Below, in pieces: positions 36,632 to 46,300 of a stretch of DNA of 64,000 nt. The stretch is from positions 62,001-126,000 of the forward strand of contig CAYREV010000004.1 of assembly GCA_964423345.1 (NCBI GenBank), in the 5' to 3' direction. Source of the stretch: CAYREV01 sp964423345 (GTDB taxonomy: Bacteria > Bacteroidota > Rhodothermia > Balneolales > Balneolaceae). Positions within the stretch are counted from its first letter, which is position 1. Each line of letters starts with the position of its first letter. The notes under the pieces are model-generated. The model had not been told where the DNA came from and did not search any database. It saw nothing but the letters and a program-made list of their open reading frames with translations. Made by a program: the position numbers and the translations under genes.

Positions 36632-37393
36632 ATGAGCGAACATAACTGGGAAGAAGTACTTGAAAAACTTGAGACGGGTGATATCAGGGCCGCTAATCCT
36701 GCTGACGATGGGGAGGGGTGGAAGGCCAACCGGAAGGTGAAAGAAGCCATACTGGCCTCTTTCAAAGCGGGGGTAAACACCGAGTATTCCGGTATCTATG
36801 AAGGGTTTGTCGACAAGCACAATCTGCCTCCCCGGAAATTCAGGAAAGAGGAACAGGTTCGTTTGGTTCCCGGAGGATCGTCCGTCAGGAAAGGCGCATA
36901 TGTGGCACCCGGTGTCATCATCATGCCGCCGGCATATATCAATGTTGGCGCCTATGTGGATGAGGGAACGATGGTCGACAGCCATGCTTTGGTCGGCTCC
37001 TGTGCACAGGTAGGTAAAAATGTACACCTGTCGGCGGGAGTTCAGCTGGGCGGGGTGCTGGAGCCGGTGGGGCTGGCTCCCGTGGTCATTGAAGACGACT
37101 GCTTTATAGGGGCGGGGTCGGTCATTGTTGAGGGAATACTGGTCAGGGAGCGTGCGGTGATAGCTCCCGGGGTCACGCTCTCCAAATCCATCCCGGTATA
37201 CGACTGCGTTCATGAAAAACAGCTGGAGAAGGGGGCAGCCATACCCGCCGGGGCAGTGGTTATTCCCGGCACGCGGCCGGTGTCGGGAGACTGGGCCCGG
37301 GAGAAGGGCCTCAGCATGGCCTGTCCGCTTATCGTAAAATATCGCGATGAAAAAAGCGATGCATCTCTCGAGCTTGAAGAGGTGTTGAGGTAG
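36632..37393 (+). CDS. dapD: Tetrahydrodipicolinate N-succinyltransferase
   Basis: 253 aa. A helical N-terminal domain (about 1-80) is followed by left-handed beta-helix hexapeptide repeats (GAYVAPGVIIMPPAYINVGAYVDEGTMVDSHALVGSCAQVG) and the GGVLEPVGLAPVVIEDDCFIGAGS segment typical of DapD. It shows that diaminopimelate is made by the succinylase route. It ends 6 bp before the convergent threonine synthase stop. Confidence 0.94.
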   Translation: MSEHNWEEVLEKLETGDIRAANPADDGEGWKANRKVKEAILASFKAGVNTEYSGIYEGFVDKHNLPPRKFRKEEQVRLVPGGSSVRKGAYVAPGVIIMPPAYINVGAYVDEGTMVDSHALVGSCAQVGKNVHLSAGVQLGGVLEPVGLAPVVIEDDCFIGAGSVIVEGILVRERAVIAPGVTLSKSIPVYDCVHEKQLEKGAAIPAGAVVIPGTRPVSGDWAREKGLSMACPLIVKYRDEKSDASLELEEVLR

Positions 37394-37399
37394 GGGGTT

Positions 37400-39103
37400 T
37401 TAGGCTATTTCGGACTTCATGGCTATGGCCAGGCCCTTGACGAAAGCCTGAACCACAGCTTCCAGGGTATCGGGTGAGGCCCCCTTGGAAACCCACTCCT
37501 GTTCATCGTCACTCAGGGTAAGCGTGACCACCACCAGGGAGTCGGTGTCGGGGCTCAATATCTCAACTTCATGATTTTTAACCTCCAGCGGAAGGATGTT
37601 ATCCGTCTCCGATTTGATGGCCGCCAGTATGGAGTCGATGGGCCCCACGCCCTTGGCTTCGGTGATGACTTCACGGTCTCCTATGGTCAGCTTCACCGCC
37701 GCTTCCACGAGGCCGTGCTTGCGCATGGTCAGCTTATAGTCCAGCACCTCGGCGGGATATTCAAGGTCCAGCTCCTCATTGAAAACCAGCGACTGCAGCA
37801 CTTCAATCTCATTGTTGCTGAGGGTTTTGCCTTTTTTGTTGATGTTGGCGACATAATCGTTATAGAGGCGTTCATGCTCCTCATCCATCTTGAGGTTGGC
37901 CATAAAAGTATCTCTCGACTTACCCCAGGAATCCTTCTGCATTTCGATATATCCGGAGTCGATGTAGTTGATAACCTTGTCGAGGTCGGGCGACAGCACC
38001 GGGGAGGAGAGAGAGTGTTTGGCTACCACCTTGGTGTCTTTCAGTCCTGAACCGGTGAGCACAAAACAGCATTTTTTGCCTTTGAAGGTGTCGAGGTTGT
38101 TTTTGAATGCGGCGAGTGGGAGGGCGCAGGCCGGTTCGGTAAAATGGCCCTCTACCGTGGCCATCTCTTTCAGGGATTGCAGAATCTCGTCTTCCGTAAC
38201 CGTAAACGCCATCCCGTCGGTTTCTTCAATGCCGAGCAGCACCTTGTGGAAGTCCACCGGGTCGGATGCGGCTACCGACTGCGCCATGGTGTTGACCTGC
38301 TTTTTGATAATCTTCTTCTTTTTGAAAATCCCCTCTACCACGGGAGAGCTTTGTTCGGGCTGTATGGCCACGAGCCTGGGGATATGGTCTATTGTACCGG
38401 CCTCCTTCAATTCACGGTAGCCCTTGGATATGGCACCGAAATTCGTACCGCAGCCTACGGGGATGAACACAAAGTCAAAGTCTTCGCCGCCCTGTTCAAT
38501 AATTTCATAGCTGAACGTTTTTTGTCCCTCTTCCCGAAAGACGTAATCACCTGCGAGGTAATAGTTGCCGGATTTGGCAAATTTACGGCAGAGGGCTTCA
38601 CAGGTGCTGAAATCCCCTTTGATGCGGATGATGTTGGCATCGTAAATTGTGGCTTGGGCGATCTTCGCATCGGTGGTTTTCTCCGGTACAAAAACAAAAC
38701 AGGGGATCTTGAAGTAGCAGGCATAGGCTGCTACCGAAGCAGCCATGTTGCCCGTCGAGGCAAGACAGATGGCATCGGCACCCAGTTCCCGGGCTTTCTG
38801 CACTTCAATATAGCTTCCGCGGTCCTTGAAACAGCCCGTCGGATGTTCAAACTCCAGCTTGGCGTAGAGGTCGGCCCCGTAGGTTTCGGAGAGCCTGTCC
38901 AGTTTCTTGAGGGCCGAGGGATGGTTTTTAAGCGGCTCCGGTACGATATCCTTCAGCGGGAATTGGATCTTGCCGGTTATCTCTTCGTAATGTACCCGAA
39001 GCACGCTTTCACACTGGGTACAATAGGTGGTTGTTTCCGTTTCGTCATTGAGATGGCCGTTAGCAACGCATCTCAATTCATAACCGGTGTTGGTGCTCTC
39101 CAT
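37400..39103 (-). CDS. thrC: Threonine synthase fused to a C-terminal LeuA-type allosteric domain
   Basis: 567 aa, about 130-200 residues longer than stand-alone versions. Residues 1-40 carry a zinc-ribbon remnant (C28/C31). Residues about 50-360 are a fold type II PLP enzyme: Schiff-base K93 in HPTGCFKDRGSYIE, LASTGNMAASVAAYA, GCGTNFGAISKGYRE and VLTGSGLKD. Residues about 410-445 (LYNDYVANINKKGKTLSNNEIEVLQ) resemble the linker subdomain after the LeuA/CimA barrel. Residues about 447-565 match the LeuA dimer domain: DYKLTMRKHGLVEAAVKLTI, the AKGVGPIDSILAAI turn, VVTLTL and the GASPDTLEAVVQAFVKGLAIAM helix. That domain binds leucine or isoleucine in isopropylmalate/citramalate synthases. Fusion here suggests branched-chain amino-acid feedback on threonine synthesis (inference). 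Convergent with dapBAD. Confidence 0.9.
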   Translation of the reverse strand: MESTNTGYELRCVANGHLNDETETTTYCTQCESVLRVHYEEITGKIQFPLKDIVPEPLKNHPSALKKLDRLSETYGADLYAKLEFEHPTGCFKDRGSYIEVQKARELGADAICLASTGNMAASVAAYACYFKIPCFVFVPEKTTDAKIAQATIYDANIIRIKGDFSTCEALCRKFAKSGNYYLAGDYVFREEGQKTFSYEIIEQGGEDFDFVFIPVGCGTNFGAISKGYRELKEAGTIDHIPRLVAIQPEQSSPVVEGIFKKKKIIKKQVNTMAQSVAASDPVDFHKVLLGIEETDGMAFTVTEDEILQSLKEMATVEGHFTEPACALPLAAFKNNLDTFKGKKCCFVLTGSGLKDTKVVAKHSLSSPVLSPDLDKVINYIDSGYIEMQKDSWGKSRDTFMANLKMDEEHERLYNDYVANINKKGKTLSNNEIEVLQSLVFNEELDLEYPAEVLDYKLTMRKHGLVEAAVKLTIGDREVITEAKGVGPIDSILAAIKSETDNILPLEVKNHEVEILSPDTDSLVVVTLTLSDDEQEWVSKGASPDTLEAVVQAFVKGLAIAMKSEIA

Positions 39104-39214
39104 AAGGCAAATTCGTTCTGGCGGTTGTAGTTATAAGGAAAATACGAATCGGAGTATTGATCTTAAAATAAGAGATGTAAAAGCCGGCATAGGGGTAGCA
39201 TCCTTTAGAGGGGG

Positions 39215-39466
39215 CTAGGATTTCAGGGGAACCAGGGAGATTTCATCAAAATCCATATCCAGTTCGTTGAAGACCGGTTCGGCCACTTCCTGTATCTCTT
39301 CGCCCGTTAACTGTTCCAGGCCCTGAATTTCAACAAAAAGGGCATTCTGGTGGCCGACTACATAGTAGCGCGCCTTCTCCGCATTAAAACATTTTCGCAG
39401 GGTGTCGACCAGGATCTCCAGGTCCTCTTCATAGGCCTCGTAGCTGTCTTCGTTTAAATCAGGCAT
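39215..39466 (-). CDS. Small acidic hypothetical protein
   Basis: 83 aa from the ATG at 39466 (MPDLNEDSYEAYEEDLEIL); an in-frame start at 39514 would add 16 residues but would leave almost no room for the divergent anmK promoter. It is an acidic single-domain protein with no signal or membrane segment. The pattern ARYYVVGHQNALFVEIQGLEQLTGEEIQEVAEPVFNEL suggests an alpha/beta fold. I do not recognise a family. It lies 111 bp upstream of thrC on the same strand. Confidence 0.6.
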   Translation of the reverse strand: MPDLNEDSYEAYEEDLEILVDTLRKCFNAEKARYYVVGHQNALFVEIQGLEQLTGEEIQEVAEPVFNELDMDFDEISLVPLKS

Positions 39467-39542
39467 CTTCTGTTGTGTATTGCGTACTTCGTTATATTTT
39501 AGGTGCACTAACAATACATAATACGCATTACGCAGTCAATTT

Positions 39543-40736
39543 ATGAATGCTTCCATACAACGGCTGGTACAGGTGGCCGGCAAGGAGACCAAACGTATTA
39601 TCGGCTTGATGTCGGGTACCTCCCTTGACGGGCTGGATATAGCATTGTGCCGTATAAACGGCCATGGATTCCAAACCGATATTGAATTGCAATATTTTAA
39701 GACGGTAAGCTATGGGCCCGGCATAAAAGAGCAGCTTCGCAAGATAGTGTCGGTTCCTACGGTGGATATGGAAGAGCTCTGTCTCAGCCATAGCCGGCTG
39801 GGGACCTATCACGGGGAATTGGTGCTCGAGGCATTGCGGGATTGGAAAGTAAAGCCGGAGGATATCGACTGCCTGGCCAGCCACGGGCAGACGGTGTACC
39901 ACGCGCCGCGTATTCAGCACGGCAGGGAAGGAATGCCCAACGCCACTCTTCAATTGGGTGATGGCGACCACCTGGCAAGGAAAACGGGGATACTGACGGT
40001 GAGCGATTTTCGGCAGAAACATACAGCCGCCGGCGGGGAGGGGGCTCCCATGGCAGCCCTGGCCGACCGGTTGTTGTTCAGGCATGAGCAGCAAGACAGG
40101 CTCCTGCTGAATATCGGCGGCATTGCCAATTTTACCATGTTGCCGGCCCTGGATTCAGGCGACGATGCTGTTACGGCCGATACCGGTCCGGGCAATACCT
40201 TGATAAATGCTGCAATGGAAAGCCGTTTCGGGCGGCCTTATGACGAGTCGGGTGAGACAGCCCGCCGAGGGACGGTTGATGTAGAGCTGTATAAACAGCT
40301 GAAATCACATCCCTATTTTGAGAAGGATTTCCCCAGGACGACGGGCCCCGAAGTGTTCAACCTCGGCTGGGTCCGGGAACAGGCCGGAGAGGGGGTGGAT
40401 CTTATTCCCCCTGAAGACCTGGTAGCTACGCTTAGCTGGCTGACGGCCGAAACCATAGCGGATGCCATATGGAAAGTATCCGGGGACACCCTGCCGGAGG
40501 TGTATGTAAGCGGGGGAGGCATGTATAACCGGCAGCTGATGGAGTGGATAAGTGAGTTGCTGGAGGGGCATCCGATCCATTCATTTGAGGAAATAGGTTT
40601 TGATCCCGATGCCAAGGAGGCGGTCTCTTTTGCCATTCTTGCCAATGAGACCCTTTCCGGAGACGGTTTTTTTATTGATCCCAAGCAGAATGCCGGCCGA
40701 AGGGTTGGTTTCGGCAAAATATCCCTGCCTGTCTAG
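39543..40736 (+). CDS. anmK: Anhydro-N-acetylmuramic acid kinase
   Basis: 397 aa ASKHA kinase. GLMSGTSLDGLDIALC (about 20-35) is the AnmK signature. It continues with DCLASHGQTVYHAP, LNIGGIANFTML, DTGPGNTLINAAM and YVSGGGMYNRQLM. It phosphorylates and opens 1,6-anhydroMurNAc to MurNAc-6-P in wall recycling. It fits with glmM and the exported amidase in the window, though no ampG or murQ is nearby. Confidence 0.95.
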   Translation: MNASIQRLVQVAGKETKRIIGLMSGTSLDGLDIALCRINGHGFQTDIELQYFKTVSYGPGIKEQLRKIVSVPTVDMEELCLSHSRLGTYHGELVLEALRDWKVKPEDIDCLASHGQTVYHAPRIQHGREGMPNATLQLGDGDHLARKTGILTVSDFRQKHTAAGGEGAPMAALADRLLFRHEQQDRLLLNIGGIANFTMLPALDSGDDAVTADTGPGNTLINAAMESRFGRPYDESGETARRGTVDVELYKQLKSHPYFEKDFPRTTGPEVFNLGWVREQAGEGVDLIPPEDLVATLSWLTAETIADAIWKVSGDTLPEVYVSGGGMYNRQLMEWISELLEGHPIHSFEEIGFDPDAKEAVSFAILANETLSGDGFFIDPKQNAGRRVGFGKISLPV

Positions 40737-40746
40737 CGGCCGGCGA

Positions 40747-41652
40747 CTACTCCATCCCGACAGCTGCTGCCAGGGTTTCGTATTCTTTGATCAGCCGGGC
40801 GCGTATCGGTACTGATTTTTCATAGATCTCACGCTGCTTCTTCAGGTACTTCTGCCGGCCGGCTTTGGTTTCAATTTTTATCGGTTGCAAGCCCCGTGAT
40901 CTCAGGTCGTAGGGGCTGGCTTTCATGTCGATGAGCCGGGCTTCCACTGCCAGCTCGAAAGCTTCCCATATAATTTCGCTGGATATCCAGGGGTACAGCT
41001 TGAACGCCCATTTATAGAGATCCATATTGGTATGTAAACATCCCGCCTGCTCATTTTCGGCAAAATCCTTCCGGTCAAGGTCGAACTTATTCATCGGCCT
41101 TGCCGGTTTCGAGAAAAACCGGTAGGCGTCGTAATGAGTACAGAGCAGGGGACGCGATTCCACAAAATCCGCGATCTCTTCCTTGTCCATTCGCAATGGG
41201 ACCCGGTTGTGTCGCACCTTCTCCTTTCGGTACACCATGGCCCATTCGTGCATGCCGAAACAGCCGAAGGAGGGTTCCCTTTGCCGGCTATGGTCAAGAA
41301 GCTGCAATATCCATTCCACCGCACTCTTTCTCTTGTCGGGAAAGAATGCCGTATCCAGCCAGGCACCCTCAGGGTCCACACGCAGCTCACTGAATTCCGG
41401 ATACCTCTCCAGCGGATCGGATTCCAGCAGGGTGCCGACCCCCGGCGTCCACTGCTTGAGATGAGACGGCCTGAAGGCGTAATATTCAAACAGGAAGTCC
41501 ATTACAGGGTCTTTCTGCTGATGCCGGCGCCTTCGCAGGTAGCCGTTGATCCTGTCGGATACCCGGCGGGTGTGCTGCTCGGACCGCTCCACCCACTCTT
41601 CGGCAGAAAGCCTTTGGGTAATAATATCTTTTTTAGTACTTACTGTTTGCAT
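40747..41652 (-). CDS. 3-methyladenine DNA glycosylase-like protein
   Basis: 301 aa cytosolic, basic and Trp/Tyr-rich. The pattern HQQKDPVMDFLFEYYAFRPSHLKQWTPG, CFGMHEWAMVYR, LLCTHYDAYRFFS and NEQAGCLHTNMDLYKWAFKLYPWISSE matches a family that databases label 3-methyladenine DNA glycosylase. I see no helix-hairpin-helix or other classical glycosylase motif, so the enzymatic label should be treated as inherited annotation. Clustered His and Cys (CFGMHEW, CTHYDA, CLHTNMD) could form a metal site. Convergent with anmK. Confidence 0.6.
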   Translation of the reverse strand: MQTVSTKKDIITQRLSAEEWVERSEQHTRRVSDRINGYLRRRRHQQKDPVMDFLFEYYAFRPSHLKQWTPGVGTLLESDPLERYPEFSELRVDPEGAWLDTAFFPDKRKSAVEWILQLLDHSRQREPSFGCFGMHEWAMVYRKEKVRHNRVPLRMDKEEIADFVESRPLLCTHYDAYRFFSKPARPMNKFDLDRKDFAENEQAGCLHTNMDLYKWAFKLYPWISSEIIWEAFELAVEARLIDMKASPYDLRSRGLQPIKIETKAGRQKYLKKQREIYEKSVPIRARLIKEYETLAAAVGME

Positions 41653-41721
41653 GGCCTTAAAGATACCATTCTTTGAACGGATTGATAAAACGTAATTTCC
41701 GGCCGGTTATATGCGTATTCA

Positions 41722-42621
41722 ATGAAAGAAGCCACCCCATTTATTCGTCAATGCTGGCATTTTATCCTCCATCTTCGATGGCACTACCAGCTTTTTATAC
41801 TGTCGGGCGGGTACCTGCTTGGCGGCTATTTGAGCAGCAGCCTGGAATGGTCCTCTTTTCTGCTCCAGTTTTTAAATGTCCATCTACTCCTTTTTGGAGG
41901 AGCCACGGCCTATAATTCCTACTGGGATAAGGACAAGGGGCCGGTGGGTGGGCTGAGAAACCCGCCGCCGATGGAAAAGTGGATGTGGGGTGCTTCCATT
42001 ATGCTACAGCTTGTCGGCTTGTGGCTGGCGTGGCCGGCGGGCACGGCCTTCACCCTGCTGTACGGGATCAGCATGCTGCTTTTTTGGTTGTATTCCACTC
42101 CGCACGCCCGCTGGAAAGGGGATCCCCGGAAAAGCCTGGTTGCTATCGGAATCAGTACGGGGGCCAATTCCCTGCTTATGGGATATTTGGCGGCCAATCC
42201 CACTGTAAACGTTCTGCATGTTGAAGTGTTGATCGCATCGGCCGGTGTGGCCCTGATTATGTTGAGCCTCTATCCCGTTTCCCAGCTTTACCAGCTCCGT
42301 GAAGACAGCGAAAGGGGAGATCGAACGTTTGCCTCCCGTTATGGACTGAAAGGGGCCGCTTTGTTTTTCAGGATCTCTTTTCCGGCGGGCTTATTGCCGG
42401 TTGCGGCCTCCATGTATGGGGTTCAAGCCGGCCTTGCCCTTATTTTTGCGGGTTTGGGTATGATAGTCTACCTGTGGCTGTCGGTTCGGGTGGGAAAACT
42501 TAAGGGAGTGAATGGGGAGTATGACCTTGTAATGCGCATCAAATATGGGACATCCCTGGTTTTTGTGTGCTTTCTTGCACTCGCCATTCTTTACCGCCAT
42601 ACTCACCTTGGAATACTTTAG
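41722..42621 (+). CDS. UbiA family prenyltransferase
   Basis: 299 aa, about eight to nine membrane segments. The first Mg/diphosphate motif is NSYWDKDKGP (N65, D69, D71) and the second is the YQLREDSERGDRTFASRYG segment, both characteristic of UbiA-type intramembrane prenyltransferases. The acceptor (menaquinone, haem, chlorophyll-type or other) cannot be deduced. Sequence outside the motifs is not close to MenA or CtaB, so I give no symbol. Confidence 0.85.
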   Translation: MKEATPFIRQCWHFILHLRWHYQLFILSGGYLLGGYLSSSLEWSSFLLQFLNVHLLLFGGATAYNSYWDKDKGPVGGLRNPPPMEKWMWGASIMLQLVGLWLAWPAGTAFTLLYGISMLLFWLYSTPHARWKGDPRKSLVAIGISTGANSLLMGYLAANPTVNVLHVEVLIASAGVALIMLSLYPVSQLYQLREDSERGDRTFASRYGLKGAALFFRISFPAGLLPVAASMYGVQAGLALIFAGLGMIVYLWLSVRVGKLKGVNGEYDLVMRIKYGTSLVFVCFLALAILYRHTHLGIL

Positions 42622-42703
42622 AATTATCCCTTGTTATCGTAAGAGAAGATTAAGGACCATCGTCATAATGAATAACCCATTAACGTTAAGGATATAGAAT
42701 TTC

Positions 42704-43327
42704 ATGGTTTCAGCAATAGCTACTAAACAGCAGATACCCCGCCAAGTAATTGATGAGGGTTTTACCTATGGCCAATACCGGCAGTTGATTGACAAGCTGT
42801 TGGAAAGAGAAAAGACCACCGGCGATAAGCAGTCGGAGCAAATGGTCGAGTATAGCCGTATGAATGTTCACCGCATGAACAGGCTGGACGATCAAATAGA
42901 GTTAAAGGATTCGCTCGTTGAAAGATTGGAAAAGCTGGATCGCAAATGGGTATGGCTGGTCCTTACGGAAGGGTGGTGCGGCGATGCCGCTCAAAATGTT
43001 CCGGCCATGAACAAGATGGCCGAAGTTACCTCCAATATAGAGCTGAAGTTTATACTGCGGGACGAGCATCCTGAGATTATGGAACATTTCCTAACCGATG
43101 GCAGCCGGTCTATTCCCAAGCTGATATGCCTGGATGCGGAAACCCTTGAGGTGATTGGGAGCTGGGGACCTCGTCCGCAGCCCATACAGGAGAAGGCCCT
43201 GCAATGGAAAGATGATCCCGGGATCAGCAACAGGGAGTGGGGTGAAAAGCTGCACAAGTGGTATGCCGATAACCAGACCCGCGAAATCCAGGAAGAATTT
43301 GAAGCGTTACTGGAGCAGTGGAGGTAA
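42704..43327 (+). CDS. Thioredoxin-like protein with single active-site Cys
   Basis: 207 aa. A helical N-terminus is followed by a thioredoxin-fold core: WVWLVLTEGWCGDAAQNVPAMNKMAEV, SRSIPKLICLD (cis-Pro loop) and VIGSWGPRP. The redox motif is WCGDA, so the second Cys of CxxC is replaced. Relatives of this kind are annotated as thioredoxin family proteins and may act as monothiol or structural versions. A strong terminator follows at 43351. Confidence 0.8.
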   Translation: MVSAIATKQQIPRQVIDEGFTYGQYRQLIDKLLEREKTTGDKQSEQMVEYSRMNVHRMNRLDDQIELKDSLVERLEKLDRKWVWLVLTEGWCGDAAQNVPAMNKMAEVTSNIELKFILRDEHPEIMEHFLTDGSRSIPKLICLDAETLEVIGSWGPRPQPIQEKALQWKDDPGISNREWGEKLHKWYADNQTREIQEEFEALLEQWR

Positions 43328-43350
43328 GGGAAACGAACAACTATCCATTA

Positions 43351-43377
43351 AAAACCCCGGTTTGACACCGGGGTTTT
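43351..43377. terminator. Bidirectional intrinsic terminator
   Basis: Perfect 11-bp stem AAAACCCCGGT (43351-43361) / ACCGGGGTTTT (43367-43377) with a TTGAC loop. A-run on one side and T-run on the other let it work for both convergent neighbours: the thioredoxin-like gene (plus) and the BNR/T9SS gene (minus). Confidence 0.93.
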
Positions 43378-43385
43378 ATTAATAG

Positions 43386-46300
43386 CTATTTGATAAGCGT
43401 CATCTTTTTGCTGGCGCTGTAGACTTGCCCCCCTTCCCGGGCGCTTTCAGCAACAATCCGGTAAATATATACCCCGCTGGCCAGGTTTGTCAGGTCCACG
43501 GTGGTATTATAGGTTCCGCCGTTAAAAGGCTGCTGCCTGAGGGGTTCCTTGACCTTCCTTCCCAGGATGTCGTAGATGGAGATCGTAACCTCGGCATCGG
43601 CGGGAAGGTCGAAGGGGATCTGTGTAGTGGGGTTGAAGGGGTTGGGGAAATTCTGGCTGATCTTGAAATCTTGAGGCGGCAATACCGTGAGTATGGAGCT
43701 TACCTTTTCATTGCCGCTGGTTACCGACACCACCACGTCGTTGGTGGGGGCATCCCGGCCTATCACGGCGCGGGGCACAATAGCCGTAATGGCTGAAGAG
43801 GTCAGGCCGGTAATTTCTGCGGTTTTATTGCCGATGGTCACTTGGTTTTCCGATTGGGTGGTGCTGAATTGAAAGTTCTGGGCATTGATGGTTATCTCTT
43901 GCCCGCTCCTGGCTTCGGAGGGGTTTAGGGTTATGATAGGTACATCCGTATTGCCCTGAAAGCTGCCCTTGAACATGCCGAGCCCGTGGGTACCCGCCGC
44001 AATGTCGCCGTCCGATATCCTGGAGTCCAGGTGCTCGGTGACCGCAAAGCCGATTTTATTCAGGCCTTCCTGCCCCCAGCTGGTATTGGAACCGTCAAGC
44101 GTTTGCGTGGAGTAGACCCCCGTACTGGTTCCCAGCACATACATGGTTCCCGATTCCGCCGGGATGATGACCGCCGAACGGAGGGAGGGGCCGGGATTGG
44201 TGCTGCCGGTCAGGTTGCCTTCCACCGGGGTCCAGCTGCTGCCCCCGTCGGTGGTGTGGTATAATCCGGTGATGTTGTAATTGGACATCACCAGCAGTAC
44301 CTCCTCGGCGTTGGCCGGGTTGATGGCTATATTCTTGATGTAGGCGCCGTCGGGGGTTCCCGCAGGGGATACCTCCGCCTCGCCGTCATTGGCGCTGTTG
44401 GCGCTGTTCAGGCGCTTCAGTACCGGCGGCTGGTCATCGCTGGACCCCCCGTAGTATAGAATATTGGCGGGAGAATTGGAGACGGCGAGAGCCGTGATAT
44501 TATACCCCAGGGGCATATCGACATTGCTGAGCTCCTCCCAGCCGGTAGAGGTGCCACTGCCATTCTGATTGGTGATCAGTTCCAGCTGGGTATTCCGGAA
44601 GATGACGCTTTTGTCGTCACTTTGATCGCCGGGAGTGCCGTTTTCGTCGGTCGAGGGATAGTACATAATGGTCTCGTCGTTCGGGTCGATCACATAAGGA
44701 TGAATAAACAGCGGGCCGGTTGCCGTTGAAGGGTGAACAAAGCGGAAGGAGCTGCCGACCGGTTCACCGGTGGGGTCTACATTGTACCTTATGACCTGGC
44801 CGCCCTGCCGCGATACGAAAATGTTGCCGGGGGTAAAAAAGGAATAGCCCCCGTCGCCGAAAGAGATGTCATTGGAAGTACTCTGGCTCTGGTCGCCGTT
44901 AAACCGGAAAAAAGGGCTGCCGTTGTCCTGCATGCCACCGATCAGCCGCTCGTCGTCATCCCCCCCGGGTATGGCAGCCGAGTAATACTGCGAGGTGGTA
45001 TACCCCTCGTCGAGGTCCGACCAGCTGACAGGCGCCGCCGTGATGTCGGCAGTGACCGAAAGCCCGCCGTCATGGCCCGATATCATGCGGTTGGAGTTTC
45101 CGGGATCGAATGCGGTGATATGCTGGTCCGGGTGATGGCTGGGATATAAACTGAACGTTCGATCCTTGTTATAGCCTCCGACCCAGTATTCATCCTTTTG
45201 CGACTCGTCCGACCCGTCATAGCCGCCCGAAGGCAGGCTGGCAAATCCGTTTCGCCCGCGAAAAAGGTTGGTGCCCCCTATAAGGATGAAATTCTCGTCG
45301 TCGGGCTTGACCGCTATATCCAGGTCATAGCCGTTTTGGGTCCAGAAATCTCCCGAGTCGCCGTCGAATTCCGGAATATTGTCCGAACGGTCTTCAGAGG
45401 TACCCGCATTGAGATCGATCTTGTGGAGGCGGACATCTTCCTGGGTTCTGTCGGCCTGGGTGGATACATGGGTCAGCACGTAGAGGATGTCGGGATTGGA
45501 GGGGGCAAAGGCCAGCACGCTTCGGCCGTAATTTGAGGGGAATGTCGAGGGGGTGATTTCGGTCCAGCTGCCCGACGCACCGTCGCTGTTGGAGATAAAG
45601 ATACCCGGATTATGGGTGCCTGAACCGGCCTCAAAGGTCCGTGCGGAAATAGCGGCCGCCACGGTACCGTCGGAGGCCACGGCCACGTCTGCATAGATCT
45701 GGTTGCGCTCCGATCCGATTACGGGGTCGGCCGTGAAATTTTGTCCGTCGGTCGACCGGTAGACGCCGAAGCCGTTGCTGGCAAAAAAGACGCTGCTGCT
45801 GGTGGGGCTGACCACGACCCGTGAAATGAAATCATATTCCGAATCAAATCTTACATCGGTGTCACTGGTCCCGCTTAGCCGGTTCCAGCTTTCCCCGTTG
45901 TCGGTGGATTTGTAGATGCCGGTACCAAAGTAGGGGGCTCCCGTTGCACCGGCCGAGTTGCCGATAAATTCGCCGGAACCATAATACCAGGTATCGGGAG
46001 CAAGGGGGTCCTGCGCCAGGGAGGTAACGCTCAAGCTTTGGAAATCCGGGGTCTTCAACGTCCACGTCGTGCCCCCGTCGGTAGATTTCCAGAGTCCCCC
46101 GGATACCCCGCCGGCCAAAATAATATTGGAATTGCGCCGGTCGATGCCCAGGGCCCGGGTCCGGCCTCCTACATCTACAGGCCCGGCAAAGTCCCATATA
46201 TAATCGGCTGCCTGGAAAGAGGGGTCTTTCGCTTTTTGCTGCCGGTTAATATCCCGGATAGTCGGCAGGTTTTTGGCATAGGAGAGTTCCCGCGCCCTGA

